DNA of 64,000 bases from Mesorhizobium sp. WSM4904. GTDB lineage: Bacteria; Pseudomonadota; Alphaproteobacteria; Rhizobiales; Rhizobiaceae. The notes below the pieces were generated by a model. It was not told the DNA's origin. It did no database searches and saw only the letters and a list, made by a program, of their open reading frames with translations. This document shows, piece by piece, positions 9,074 through 17,016 of the stretch. Position numbers and translations under genes: made by a program. Numbering within the stretch: position 1 is the first letter of the stretch; every line of letters starts with the position of its first letter. The stretch lies in the NCBI RefSeq assembly GCF_029674545.1, contig NZ_CP121354.1:6587862-6651861 (forward strand), written 5' to 3'.

Positions 9074-9820
9074 TCAGGCGGCCAGGCGGGCGATCCGCTG
9101 CAGCCGCTTCAGCGTGGCGTCGTCCTGGAGCGCCTGCTGGAACAGCGATATCTCATGATCGATGCGGTCGCACAGAACGTCCGTATCGCCCTTGAGCAGA
9201 CCGCGTGTCTGCAACAGCGCGGCAACCGGCTTCTTGGCGAGCTGCCTTGCCCGCGCCAAGGCCGTCTCCTCGGCGCTGCCTTCAACGACCTCCCCGACCA
9301 GGCCGAGCGCCTTGGCGTCGTCGACGCCCAGCGTGTCGCCGAGGCAGAAGAAGCGGAAGGCGCCGGCGTAGCCGAGCTTCTGGGGCGCCAGGATGCTGGT
9401 CGCTGCGTCCGGCACGAGGCCGAAATCGACGAACGGCACCCTGAAAGTGCTCCCCTTGGAAGCAATGACCATGTCGCAGTGGAACAGGATGGTGCAGCCG
9501 ACACCGACGGCATCCCCGTCCACGCAGGCAAGGACCGGCTTGGGGAAGGTCGCAAGCATGCGGAACATGTCGGTGACGGCGGCGATCAACTGCTGGTGCT
9601 TGGTGGCGTCGAGGAACTCCGAGAAGTCGCCGCCGAGGCAGAAGCAGCCGGCAAGGCCGCGCAGCACGACCACGCGAACGTCGTCATTGACGGCGGCTTC
9701 GTGGAAAGTCCTGGCGAGGCTCGCATAAGCGTGCCGGTCCAGCACCGGCCGACCGTCATGCGAGGAGACCGTGACGACCAGCGTGTGGCCGCGCAGTTCA
9801 GGTTCGGGATGGAAGCTCAT
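9074..9820 (-). CDS. LuxI-linked crotonase-family enzyme (isomerase-like)
   Basis: Crotonase fold, 248 residues. The oxyanion-hole segments GCFCLGGDFSEF and DGDAVGVGC are present. The two glutamates that make an enoyl-CoA hydratase are not: the first site reads GVGCTILFHCD (Thr for Glu) and the second PFVDFGLVPD (Phe for Glu). An Asp in LVPDAAT occupies the place used by PaaG-type double-bond isomerases. I therefore expect isomerase or dehydration chemistry on an acyl chain rather than ordinary hydratase activity. The ATG at 9820 has GGAGG five bases upstream and begins 11 bp after the luxI stop, so it is translated from the luxI message. A role in tailoring the signal's acyl chain is inference. 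I recall LuxR-LuxI-crotonase loci reported in Mesorhizobium but cannot verify that here. Confidence 0.8.
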   Translation of the reverse strand: MSFHPEPELRGHTLVVTVSSHDGRPVLDRHAYASLARTFHEAAVNDDVRVVVLRGLAGCFCLGGDFSEFLDATKHQQLIAAVTDMFRMLATFPKPVLACVDGDAVGVGCTILFHCDMVIASKGSTFRVPFVDFGLVPDAATSILAPQKLGYAGAFRFFCLGDTLGVDDAKALGLVGEVVEGSAEETALARARQLAKKPVAALLQTRGLLKGDTDVLCDRIDHEISLFQQALQDDATLKRLQRIARLAA

Positions 9821-9831
9821 GACCGCCTCCA

Positions 9832-10470
9832 TCACGAAGCCTGCCTCAGGCCGAGCTGGCCGGGATAGCCCCTGGTCAGCACCGGCAGGAAGTGGTTGCG
9901 GCGAGCACGGACCACCTCCAGCGTATGGTCAGTAAAGGTGAGCAGCGTCGCCACGACCTGCTGGTTGCCGTAAGTGCGCTGGTAGCCAAGCGGCGTCGCC
10001 AGGAAGTGCAGCTGCAGCGCCCGCAGCACCCACATCGGTTCGAACTCGATGATGACCTGGTTGACGTTGCGCTTGAGGCCCCATTCGACGAAGCCGGCGA
10101 TCAATTCGGTGCCGACCGTCGAGACGCCGCGCTTGCCGTCACGAAAGCCCGGCGCCACCGCGTAGCGGGTGAGCTCCCAGACATTCGGCCCCGAGGGGGA
10201 CGTCCCCTCGCAGAGGTCCGACAGCACGTCCGTCAGGAGATGCGGCCGGGTCGTCGGCAGCATGCGCTGGTAGCCGGCGAGCTCGCCGTTGCGGATGACG
10301 AGGTGGTGTTCGGCCTCGTCATGGTCGAACTGATCGATCTCGAGCTGGTCCGGACGATCGAGATCGGTCCATCCCATCTCCTCGACGAAGATCCTGTAGC
10401 GCAGACGATGGACCGCTTCCCAAAGGTCGGGGCGTTCCATCAATTCCTGGGTGGTGAGGGAAAAAAGCAT
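9832..10470 (-). CDS. LuxI-family acyl-homoserine-lactone synthase
   Basis: Makes an N-acyl-homoserine lactone from S-adenosylmethionine and an acyl donor. The conserved residues of the family are present: R, F and W in RYRIFVEEMGW; E, D and D in EIDQFDHDEAEH; Arg in YQRMLPT; and E-x2-R in WELTRYAVAP. The ATG at 10470 gives 212 residues with GGAG 8 nt upstream. A longer ORF to 10542 is unlikely because it would run through the promoter palindrome. Transcribed leftwards after luxR, with a crotonase gene 11 bp downstream. The acyl chain cannot be read from sequence. Confidence 0.93.
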   Translation of the reverse strand: MLFSLTTQELMERPDLWEAVHRLRYRIFVEEMGWTDLDRPDQLEIDQFDHDEAEHHLVIRNGELAGYQRMLPTTRPHLLTDVLSDLCEGTSPSGPNVWELTRYAVAPGFRDGKRGVSTVGTELIAGFVEWGLKRNVNQVIIEFEPMWVLRALQLHFLATPLGYQRTYGNQQVVATLLTFTDHTLEVVRARRNHFLPVLTRGYPGQLGLRQAS

Positions 10471-10523
10471 TAGCCGTCTCCTAGGCTTAAGAGGAAGATA
10501 CGGCCGGGCTTTCCCGAAAATAT

Positions 10524-10537
10524 TACGCGATCGCGTA
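10524..10537 (-). promoter_or_regulatory. lux-box-like palindrome, luxI-proximal
   Basis: A perfect 14-bp palindrome, TACGCGATCGCGTA, lies 54-67 bp upstream of the luxI ATG, a normal place for a LuxR site at the edge of a promoter. It does not match the classical lux box in sequence, so this is positional inference. Confidence 0.5.
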
Positions 10538-10568
10538 GGCAAGAATTTCTAGGTCGGCACCGACCGAC

Positions 10569-10651
10569 TTCGCTAATATAGCCGTGCCTAATCGCGTCCG
10601 CGACTGGCTGCGCGCGGTTGGCGGCACCGAGTTTGCTTTGGCGTTAAGAAA
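10569..10651 (-). pseudogene. Remnant of luxR 3' end in duplication copy 1
   Basis: Read leftwards this matches luxR codons from about HLLNAKSK to the terminal GYIS. It is broken by a one-base deletion and has lost the TAG stop (TTC on the plus strand where luxR has CTA). It cannot encode the LuxR C-terminus. It is a by-product of the tandem duplication. Confidence 0.75.
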
Positions 10652-10702
10652 GTATTAGCCGTCTCTTAAGAGGAAGACACGACCAGCTTTTCGCGAAAAT
10701 AT

Positions 10703-10716
10703 TACGCGAATGCGTA
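10703..10716 (-). promoter_or_regulatory. lux-box-like palindrome, luxR-proximal copy
   Basis: TACGCGAATGCGTA is the counterpart of the 10524 site. The 5-bp arms TACGC/GCGTA are intact but the centre has diverged. It is 187 bp from the first copy's equivalent position relative to luxI and 32 bp after the luxR stop. It could be a second, weaker LuxR site or a relic. Confidence 0.4.
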
Positions 10717-10747
10717 GGCGACAATTTCCAGGCCGGCACCGGCCGAC

Positions 10748-11479
10748 CTAGCTAATATAGCCGCGCCTAATCGCTTCGGCGACTGCCTGGACACGGTTGG
10801 CGGCGCCCAGTTTGCTCTTGGCGTTGAGAAGGTGTTTCTCGGAGGTGTGCTCCGAGATGCCGAGAATCTGCGAAATCTCCCACTCGGACTTGCCGACGGC
10901 CGCCCATTGCAGGCATTCGCGCTCACGCGGCGTCAACTCAATGTGATCGATGACCTTGCCGGCCATCGTGTGAAGCTGCATGGCGCGGCCGATGGCGTAG
11001 GTGGATACCAGCGAGACCATTCCGAATTCGACGTCCGACAGTTCGACGGACTCGCCGCCCAGCGAAACCATGACGATCTGGCCGTCGAGCGTGACCAGCG
11101 GGAAGGCGAGGCCGTCGCGCAGCTTGAACTCACGGGCGTCGCCCATGACCTCGTCGCTGCTCTTGTCGATGACGATGGCCCGCGAGGCCTCCCGCCACTG
11201 GAACGGGGCCTGCAATTGCTTCATGTGGGTGACGACCGGATCGTGGTCGACATAGTTGCGCGCCACATAGCGCTCCAGCCACTCGCCCGGCCAGTCGCAG
11301 AGCAGCACATGGTCCTTCTGCTGGCCGCGCGGCGTGCCGGGCTGCGGCACGGTTCCGGCCATCAGCGCCGTCAGCCCGAAATTCGAGGTGACGCCGAGCA
11401 AGCGCTCGCACACCGCCGCGACCGTGTTGGCATGCTGCAGCTGATCTATGTATTCCAGAGTTCTATCGAATAGACCCAT
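10748..11479 (-). CDS. LuxR-family quorum-sensing regulator
   Basis: Signal-dependent transcription factor, 243 residues. The N-terminal autoinducer pocket has the invariant residues W (DWPGEWLERY), Y and DP (NYVDHDPVV), W (PFQW) and G (LRDGLAFP). The C-terminal GerE-type helix-turn-helix runs LTPRERECLQWAAVGKSEWE and then ISQILGISEHT. The ATG at 11479 gives the normal length; the frame is open to 11521. It is upstream of luxI on the same strand, and its last codons are duplicated in the luxI leader. It is most likely the cognate receptor of the signal made by the neighbouring synthase. Confidence 0.93.
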   Translation of the reverse strand: MGLFDRTLEYIDQLQHANTVAAVCERLLGVTSNFGLTALMAGTVPQPGTPRGQQKDHVLLCDWPGEWLERYVARNYVDHDPVVTHMKQLQAPFQWREASRAIVIDKSSDEVMGDAREFKLRDGLAFPLVTLDGQIVMVSLGGESVELSDVEFGMVSLVSTYAIGRAMQLHTMAGKVIDHIELTPRERECLQWAAVGKSEWEISQILGISEHTSEKHLLNAKSKLGAANRVQAVAEAIRRGYIS

Positions 11480-11481
11480 CG

Positions 11482-11500
11482 CAACATCTACCCCATGTTG
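11482..11500. promoter_or_regulatory. Inverted repeat next to the luxR start
   Basis: CAACAT, 7 bases, ATGTTG. It lies 3-21 bp upstream of the luxR ATG, in its 5' leader, where binding by a regulator or RNA folding could affect translation. No family is known to me for this sequence. Confidence 0.25.
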
Positions 11501-11706
11501 CTTCTGTTTTCGTTTACCCACGGTAGATGCCCGAACTGCCCTTTTCCATCAACCCCGGGGCCGCAAGCTTCTTCGCGTCGCCGGTCATCTCCCCCAAGCT
11601 CGGCGTGCGGCCACTTGCAACAATGCTAAACCATACGCCTAATTTGAACGGTTGAAATCAAAAACAATTGTGCCTGCGTCATTTTCGTACGAAAAGCCAA
11701 GGAAAC

Positions 11707-12579
11707 ATGACCGGGCGGAGCCTCATCGTGACATTCCGGTGGATATTTCTGGCCCTGACGGCGGCACTGACCGGGGCGCCGGCGCTCGCCGGCACGACTC
11801 AGGCTGCGGAGCCGCAGGTCCCGGTGCTATGGGACGCCAAGGAGCGGCTGCCCAAGCCCGATCTTTCCGCGGTGCCGCGGTTGAGGTTCCTCACCACCAC
11901 CGATTTTCCGCCCTTCAATTTCCTCGACGGCTCAGGCCGGCTGTCGGGTTTCCATATCGACCTAGCGCGGGCGATATGCGCGGAACTCGGCATCGTCGAG
12001 AAGTGCCAAATCCAGGCGCTGCCCTGGAACGAGCTCGACGGCGCGTTGCAGAAAGGCGAAGGCGAGGCGATCATCGCCGGCATCGCTGCGACGCCGGAAA
12101 CCCGCGAGAAATACGCCTTCTCGCGTTCCTACCTGCAGTTCCCGGCGCGCTTCATCATGCCGAAGACCAAGGCTTTCATCGAACCGATCCTCGACAAGCT
12201 GCGCAGCAAGCGGGTGGGCGTCATCGCCGGCTCGGCGCATGAGAAAATGCTGCGCGACTATTTCAGCACCGTGCAGGTCGTGCCTTTCGGCAAGCCCGAA
12301 GACCTCTACGCCGATCTCAAGGCCGGGAAGATCGACGCCGCTTTCGGCGACGGCATGCGCTTTGCCTTCTGGCTCGGCGGCTCGGACGCCGCCGGCTGCT
12401 GCCGCTTCGCCGGCGGCCCGTATCTGGCGCCCGAATATCTGGGTTCGGGCATGGCGATCGCCACCAGGGCGGGCGATCCGGCGCTGGCCGCCGCCTTCGA
12501 CTATGCGCTGCAGGAAATTTCGATCAAGGGAACCTTCGCCGAGTTCTACCTGCGCTATTTCCCGGTGAGTTTTTTCTGA
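11707..12579 (+). CDS. Family 3 extracellular solute-binding protein
   Basis: Periplasmic amino-acid-type binding protein, 290 residues. It has a signal peptide (RWIFLALTAALTGAPALAG, cleavage near residue 30). The SBP family 3 opening LRFLTTTDFPPFNFLDGSG and the later GFHIDLARAICAELG are present. AAGGA precedes the ATG at 11707. No permease or ATPase gene is adjacent, so its transporter is elsewhere or it serves as a sensor partner. It is divergent from luxR (227 bp between), so control by quorum sensing is possible but not shown. The ligand is unknown. Confidence 0.88.
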   Translation: MTGRSLIVTFRWIFLALTAALTGAPALAGTTQAAEPQVPVLWDAKERLPKPDLSAVPRLRFLTTTDFPPFNFLDGSGRLSGFHIDLARAICAELGIVEKCQIQALPWNELDGALQKGEGEAIIAGIAATPETREKYAFSRSYLQFPARFIMPKTKAFIEPILDKLRSKRVGVIAGSAHEKMLRDYFSTVQVVPFGKPEDLYADLKAGKIDAAFGDGMRFAFWLGGSDAAGCCRFAGGPYLAPEYLGSGMAIATRAGDPALAAAFDYALQEISIKGTFAEFYLRYFPVSFF

Positions 12580-12592
12580 GGGCCGCTGAGAT

Positions 12593-13006
12593 TCACGTCA
12601 GCGTGCGCAGGCGGGCCTTGGCCGCGCGGGCGATCGCGGCGACGGTCAGCGTGTCAAGGTCGAGCTTGAGGCGGATGAGTTGCAGGACCCGCACCTCCTC
12701 CATGCGCATTTCGAGGTCGACGGCCGCGACCTCGAAAGCAGCCGCGTAAGCCGTGTCGCGCAATCGCTCCGGCAACGCACCAGCGACGCGAGTGAGCACG
12801 CCCTCCAGCCCGTCCTTGCCGTGCAGCGCCTTCTGGCACTCCTGAGCGACCGCAACCAGCCTGTCCTGGTTGAAATCGACGAACACCGGCCATGAGCGGA
12901 CGACGTCGCCGATCCGCGCCAACTCGACATCGGTCATGTCGCGGTCGGAAGCCGAAGTGATGACCATCAGGTAGATCAAGGCTTCGTGCGGCGTCAGTGA
13001 AGGCAT
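12593..13006 (-). CDS. TerB-like protein
   Basis: A 137-residue all-helical protein resembling the tellurite-resistance TerB family. The N-terminal [18 protein letters not shown] and the following [13 protein letters not shown] match the family's acidic metal-binding helix pair. AAGGAG lies 7-8 nt upstream of the ATG. It converges on the solute-binding protein gene and diverges from lysK. No other ter genes are nearby, so tellurite resistance should not be inferred. The cellular role is unknown. Confidence 0.8.
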   Translation of the reverse strand: MPSLTPHEALIYLMVITSASDRDMTDVELARIGDVVRSWPVFVDFNQDRLVAVAQECQKALHGKDGLEGVLTRVAGALPERLRDTAYAAAFEVAAVDLEMRMEEVRVLQLIRLKLDLDTLTVAAIARAAKARLRTLT

Positions 13007-13235
13007 TCAAAAACTCCTTAAAGAGCGGGCAGGTCGTCGTGCCAAAACCGCGGCATACTTTGGGCTAGTGCAGCGGAAATGGCGCTCCAACGTAGGAACA
13101 CCTTTGCGGCACCGCAAGGAAAACCGCCGCAAATCGTTGACGCTCCGGCCAGTCGCGCCTAGAGACCGATTGAAAAATCTTACCCTACCGCCAAGCCGGC
13201 ACATGAGTTGGCCGGCACATGACCTGGAAAGTGAC

Positions 13236-14885
13236 ATGACGGGATCAAACATCATCGATCTCAATCCCGAGGTGCTTGCGGCCGCCGCCGAAAGCAAGGC
13301 ATGGCCGTTCGAGGAAGCCAAGAAGATCATCGCCCGCTACAAGAACAAGGATTTTCCCGAGACCGTCCTGTTCGAGACCGGTTATGGCCCGTCCGGCCTG
13401 CCGCATATCGGCACCTTCGGCGAGGTGGCGCGCACCACGATGGTGCGGCACGCTTTCCGGGTGCTGACCGGAGACAAGGTCAAGACCAAGCTCTTATGCT
13501 TCTCCGACGACATGGACGGCATGCGCAAGATCCCGGACAACGTGCCGGATCGCGCGGCGCTCGAGCCCTATCTGCACAAGCCGCTGACGGCGGTGCCCAA
13601 TCCGTTCGGCGGCGACTATGCGAGCTTCGCCGACCACAACAACGCGATGCTCTGCCGCTTCCTCGACACGTTCGGCTTCGACTATGAGTTCGCCAGCGCG
13701 ACACAGTACTACAAGTCCGGCCGCTTCGACGAGGTGCTGCTGCGCGCGGCCGAGCGCTACGACGAGATCATGGCGGTGATGCTGCCGACACTCGGCGAGG
13801 AGCGCCAGGCGACCTACAGCCCGTTTCTGCCGATCTCGCCGAAGAGCGGCCGCGTGCTCTACGTGCCGATGAAGCATGTCGACGCCAAGGCCGGCACCAT
13901 CACCTTCGACGACGAAGGCACCGAGACCACGCTGCCGGTCACCGGCGGCAAGGTGAAGCTGCAGTGGAAGCCGGATTTCGGCATGCGCTGGGCAGCGCTC
14001 GGCGTCGATTTCGAGATGTTCGGCAAGGACCACCAGACCAACGCGGCAATCTACGACCGCATCTGCAACATCCTCGGCGGCCGCGCGCCGGAGCATTTCG
14101 TCTACGAATTGTTCCTCGACGAGAACGGCCAGAAGATCTCCAAGTCCAAGGGCAACGGCCTCACCATCGACGAGTGGCTGACCTATGCGCCGACCGAGAG
14201 CCTCGGCCTCTATATGTACCAGCGGCCGCGGCAGGCCAAGAAGCTCTATTTCGACGTCATCCCGAAGGCGGTCGACGAATATTATGCTTTCCTCTCCGCC
14301 TATCCCCGGCAGGACTGGAAGGAGCGGCTCGGCAACCCCGTCTGGCACATGCATGACGGCAATCCGCCGGCGATCGACCTGCCGGTGCCGTTCGCGCTGC
14401 TGCTCAATCTGGTCAGCGCCTCCAACGCGCATGACAAGGCGGTGCTGTGGGGCTTCATCTCGCGGCACGCGCCGGGCGTGACACCGAAGACGCATCCCGA
14501 GCTCGACCGACTGACCGGCTATGCCATCCGCTATTTCGACGACTTCGTGAAGCCGACCAAGGTTTACCGCGCCGCCGACGACGTGGAACGCGAGGCGCTG
14601 GCGAAGCTTTCGGAAGCGCTCGGCGCCTTGCCGCAAGGCGCGGACGGGGAAGCGATCCAGAACGCCGCGCTCAACGTGGCGCGGCGGATCGAGCGCTATC
14701 AGGACCATTCCAAGCAGAGCCCCGAAGGCGGGCCTGGCGTGTCGGTCGCCTTCTTCCAGATGATCTACCAGGTGCTGATCGGGCAGGAACGCGGGCCGCG
14801 CTTCGGCTCCTTCGCGGCGCTCTACGGCGTCACGGAAACGCGCACGCTCATTGAGCGGGCGCTGGCTGGTCAGTTGGCGGCGTAA
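13236..14885 (+). CDS. lysK: Lysyl-tRNA synthetase, class I
   Basis: Charges tRNA-Lys; the class I type found in archaea and many alphaproteobacteria in place of the usual class II enzyme. The HIGH-type motif GLPHIGTF lies at about residue 49 and the KMSKS-type loop KISKSKGNG at about 302. The length of 549 is typical. The ATG at 13236 begins [10 protein letters not shown]; the open frame extends upstream to 13068 without family similarity. Its last 38 bp overlap the end of the convergent SNase-like gene. Often called lysS in annotation pipelines. Confidence 0.93.
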   Translation: MTGSNIIDLNPEVLAAAAESKAWPFEEAKKIIARYKNKDFPETVLFETGYGPSGLPHIGTFGEVARTTMVRHAFRVLTGDKVKTKLLCFSDDMDGMRKIPDNVPDRAALEPYLHKPLTAVPNPFGGDYASFADHNNAMLCRFLDTFGFDYEFASATQYYKSGRFDEVLLRAAERYDEIMAVMLPTLGEERQATYSPFLPISPKSGRVLYVPMKHVDAKAGTITFDDEGTETTLPVTGGKVKLQWKPDFGMRWAALGVDFEMFGKDHQTNAAIYDRICNILGGRAPEHFVYELFLDENGQKISKSKGNGLTIDEWLTYAPTESLGLYMYQRPRQAKKLYFDVIPKAVDEYYAFLSAYPRQDWKERLGNPVWHMHDGNPPAIDLPVPFALLLNLVSASNAHDKAVLWGFISRHAPGVTPKTHPELDRLTGYAIRYFDDFVKPTKVYRAADDVEREALAKLSEALGALPQGADGEAIQNAALNVARRIERYQDHSKQSPEGGPGVSVAFFQMIYQVLIGQERGPRFGSFAALYGVTETRTLIERALAGQLAA

Positions 14886-15771
14886 CGGCGCTGTCTTCCG
14901 CCGGCAGGATCGAAGCCGGCGCGGCAGGCGCGGGCGCACTGGCGGCTGGCAATGTCGGCAAGCCGCCAAGGTTCGGCGCCGCGCCGAAGATGCCTTTCTT
15001 CGCCGCGCGCGCTTTGTTGCCCGCCTCGACATAGGGGCCGCCTTGCGCGGCGCGCGCCCAGCCATTTTCGACCAGCCACTCGCCGACATCCTTGTTGCCG
15101 ACCCAGCATTCGGTGGAATTGGTGGCCCGCCCACTTTGCGGGGGCACCGCGCAGACAGCCGTCCGGCCGCGCAGGAAGGCACGAAACGCGGTCCGGGCCC
15201 GCGCCCCGCAGGCCCAGGACTTCCCGTCGTCGCTACAGGTTTCATCTGCTCTCACGATGTCGATGCCCGAGATGGTGACAGAATAGTCCTTAGCCTGGAT
15301 AACACCTGCGGCGGGCGCGACAGCCTGGAACAGTTTGGTGCCGTCGCGGCCATCCGGCATCTTCGATTTTGGGGGCTTGGGCGGACCTGCAAGCGCCAGA
15401 TCGCTCAGCGGCGCACGCGGCTCGACCCGTTCCAGTTCCCCGGTGGGCAGCTCAGGCAGCGCCACGATATCTGGATCTATTGCCCTTGAGTGCACAACCG
15501 GTTTGGGCGGCGGCGGCGCGGCCGGCGCCATAATGGCGGAGGTTGCGGGCTCCTGCGGCGCCGGGCCGGTGTCTTGGCCCGGAATCATGTCGGCGGCCGG
15601 ATCGATCTGGTCGACCGTGAGGGTGCTTTCGCTGCCTTTCAGCGAGCGGCCTCCGGCAACGACCAGCGCCGCCATTGCCGGAACCGCCGCGAGCGCGAGC
15701 GCCATATGGAGGATCCGCACCAGCCCGGACCTATTGGCTGGCCCACACGATCCGCGCCACCCATTCGACAT
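14848..15771 (-). CDS. SNase/thermonuclease-like exported protein
   Basis: Up to 307 residues. An N-terminal hydrophobic segment ([20 protein letters not shown]) is followed by a long Pro/Ala-rich linker. Then comes a thermonuclease-like domain with [13 protein letters not shown] and a C-terminal [10 protein letters not shown]. The usual GID-APE active-site stretch reads GIDIVRADE, so nuclease activity is doubtful. A Pro/Ala tail follows. The start is uncertain: ATG 15771 overlaps the S24 gene by 41 bp, while GTG 15720 or ATG 15705 would not overlap. It is co-directional with the S24 gene and converges on lysK. Confidence 0.72.
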   Translation of the reverse strand: MSNGWRGSCGPANRSGLVRILHMALALAAVPAMAALVVAGGRSLKGSESTLTVDQIDPAADMIPGQDTGPAPQEPATSAIMAPAAPPPPKPVVHSRAIDPDIVALPELPTGELERVEPRAPLSDLALAGPPKPPKSKMPDGRDGTKLFQAVAPAAGVIQAKDYSVTISGIDIVRADETCSDDGKSWACGARARTAFRAFLRGRTAVCAVPPQSGRATNSTECWVGNKDVGEWLVENGWARAAQGGPYVEAGNKARAAKKGIFGAAPNLGGLPTLPAASAPAPAAPASILPAEDSAVTPPTDQPAPAQ

Positions 15772-16369
15772 CGCGCATCGGAATGTCGCGGTCCGGGTGA
15801 GCGGGATTGAGCGAGACCAGCACGATCGACGCCGCGGTCTGCCGGTCGAGCACCTTGGCCATGACCTCGCCGGCAGTGGTCTTGACGACGACGCGGTCGC
15901 CCTTGCGCGTCGGCGCGCCCGGCTCGACGATCAGCACGTCGCCGTTGCGGTAGAGCGGCAGCATGGAATCGCCCTGGACCTTCAGCGCGTAGGAGCTTTC
16001 CGCCGCGCGCGTCGGAAGCTCCACCAGGTCCCAGCCCTGCCCCGACGGATAGCCGGCGTCGTCGAAGAAGCCGCCGGCGCCGGCCTGGGCAAAGCCGAGC
16101 AGCGGCACGGCCGTGCGCTGCGGCTCGACGGGGCCGCTGCGACCCTCGACCAGCACGGTGAATTCTTCGAGCGAAGCGCCGGTGGCCTCGATGATCTTGG
16201 CCAGGGATTCGGTCGAGGGCCAGCGCGGGCGGCCGTCGGAAGAGAGACGTTTCGATTTATTGAAAGCGGTCGAATCGAGGCCAGCGCGCCTGGCGAGGCC
16301 GGAGGCCGAGAGCGAATAGCGCTCGGCGAGAGCATCGATTGCGGCCCAGACGCGATCGTGTGAGAGCAA
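15731..16369 (-). CDS. XRE/S24-type repressor-like protein
   Basis: A 212-residue protein with an N-terminal helix-turn-helix (SASGLARRAGLDSTAFNKSK) and a C-terminal LexA/CI-like S24 domain. The catalytic Ser in GDSM and Lys in VVVKTT are both present, so RecA-stimulated self-cleavage is plausible. No ATG exists in frame. The start is the TTG at 16369, with GGAGAG six bases upstream. No phage genes lie nearby, so this is a chromosomal regulator of unknown targets. GACAAT direct repeats lie at its promoter. Confidence 0.85.
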   Translation of the reverse strand: MLSHDRVWAAIDALAERYSLSASGLARRAGLDSTAFNKSKRLSSDGRPRWPSTESLAKIIEATGASLEEFTVLVEGRSGPVEPQRTAVPLLGFAQAGAGGFFDDAGYPSGQGWDLVELPTRAAESSYALKVQGDSMLPLYRNGDVLIVEPGAPTRKGDRVVVKTTAGEVMAKVLDRQTAASIVLVSLNPAHPDRDIPMRDVEWVARIVWASQ

Positions 16370-16407
16370 GTCCGCTCTCCTTCGAAAACAGGAAAAAATG
16401 CCTCAGA

Positions 16408-16466
16408 ATTGTCTAGCGCGCGACCATCCGATTGTCCACTGGCGAAGCGTCGGATCGCCGACAATC
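16408..16466. promoter_or_regulatory. Repeated GACAAT half-sites upstream of the S24 gene
   Basis: On the minus strand GACAAT occurs at 16413-16408 and again 23 bp upstream at 16436-16431. The reverse orientation GACAATC is on the plus strand at 16460-16466. Spacing of about two helical turns fits a repressor operator overlapping the promoter. Autoregulation by the S24 protein is inference. Confidence 0.3.
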
Positions 16467-17007
16467 AGACCTGCTTGGCCTGCTCGCGCAGGTTCTTGTG
16501 CGAAATCATGAACGCCCGTTCAGTTTCGGTCAGCGGGCGCGGCCGGGTGGAATGGCCGAGCGCCGCGACGACCTCGTCGATCTCGAGAAAACGGCGGCCG
16601 CGACGGTCATAGACGCCGCCCGTGGTCAGGATCAGCGCGGCCGTCTCGCCATTGTCGAGGACGAAGCGGTGCTTGCCGACGACCGAGGTGCCTTCCCAGG
16701 TCTCGATCGACGACACCACCTCGAAGCGCCGCCACAGCCTGATCTCGCGCACATAGGCCGACTGCAGCCCGCCGATCATCGGCGCCCAGCCGTTGCGGCG
16801 GGCCAGCGCGACGAGACCGACGCGAAGAAAAAGATCGATGCGGCCGAGGTCGGCCAGCATCATGTAGCGCGCATTGTTGAGATGGCTGTTGAAATCGATG
16901 TCGGTCGGGAGGCAGCGGAAGGCCAGCCGACTCTGATCGCCGACCATGTAAGGGCCACGGCTTCCCGCCGTGGCCATCATGCGCGCGAGGCGCCCCCAGA
17001 CATACAT
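16465..17007 (-). CDS. Hotdog-fold acyl thioesterase-like protein
   Basis: A 180-residue protein of the 4HBT/THEM6-type hotdog group. The segment [14 protein letters not shown] carries the Asp/Asn-His-x-Asn pattern of the family's active site, and [13 protein letters not shown] forms the central strand. It is the last gene of the leftward beta-oxidation run, 9 bp after the fadJ stop. A role in releasing CoA from acyl intermediates is likely; the substrate is not known. Confidence 0.82.
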   Translation of the reverse strand: MYVWGRLARMMATAGSRGPYMVGDQSRLAFRCLPTDIDFNSHLNNARYMMLADLGRIDLFLRVGLVALARRNGWAPMIGGLQSAYVREIRLWRRFEVVSSIETWEGTSVVGKHRFVLDNGETAALILTTGGVYDRRGRRFLEIDEVVAALGHSTRPRPLTETERAFMISHKNLREQAKQV

Positions 17008-17016
17008 GATCGAGCG

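Larger units (their letters stand above)
10469..10831. repeat. Imperfect tandem duplication of the luxR 3' end and luxI leader
   Basis: Copy 1 (about 10469-10652) and copy 2 (about 10654-10832) align end to end at roughly 85% identity by eye, with one 5-base and one 1-base gap. Each unit runs from the last 27 or so codons of luxR, through the intergenic palindrome, to the luxI ribosome site. In copy 2 the luxR part is the real gene end. In copy 1 the real luxI start follows, while the matching triplet at copy 2 is ATA instead of ATG. Confidence 0.88.

Noticed and set aside
10471..10542. Longer luxI start at 10542
   Set aside because: It would translate through the promoter palindrome and the duplicated leader; the ATG at 10470 has a good ribosome site and the family's normal N-terminus.
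12593..13006. Tellurite resistance function for the TerB-like gene
   Set aside because: No other ter genes are present; the TerB fold alone does not show resistance.
13494..15245. A 583-codon frame antisense to lysK
   Set aside because: lysK on the plus strand has both synthetase signatures; the antisense product is low-complexity Arg/Glu/Val-rich.
15731..16369. Prophage marked by a CI-like repressor
   Set aside because: No integrase, structural or lysis genes surround it; the neighbours are housekeeping genes.
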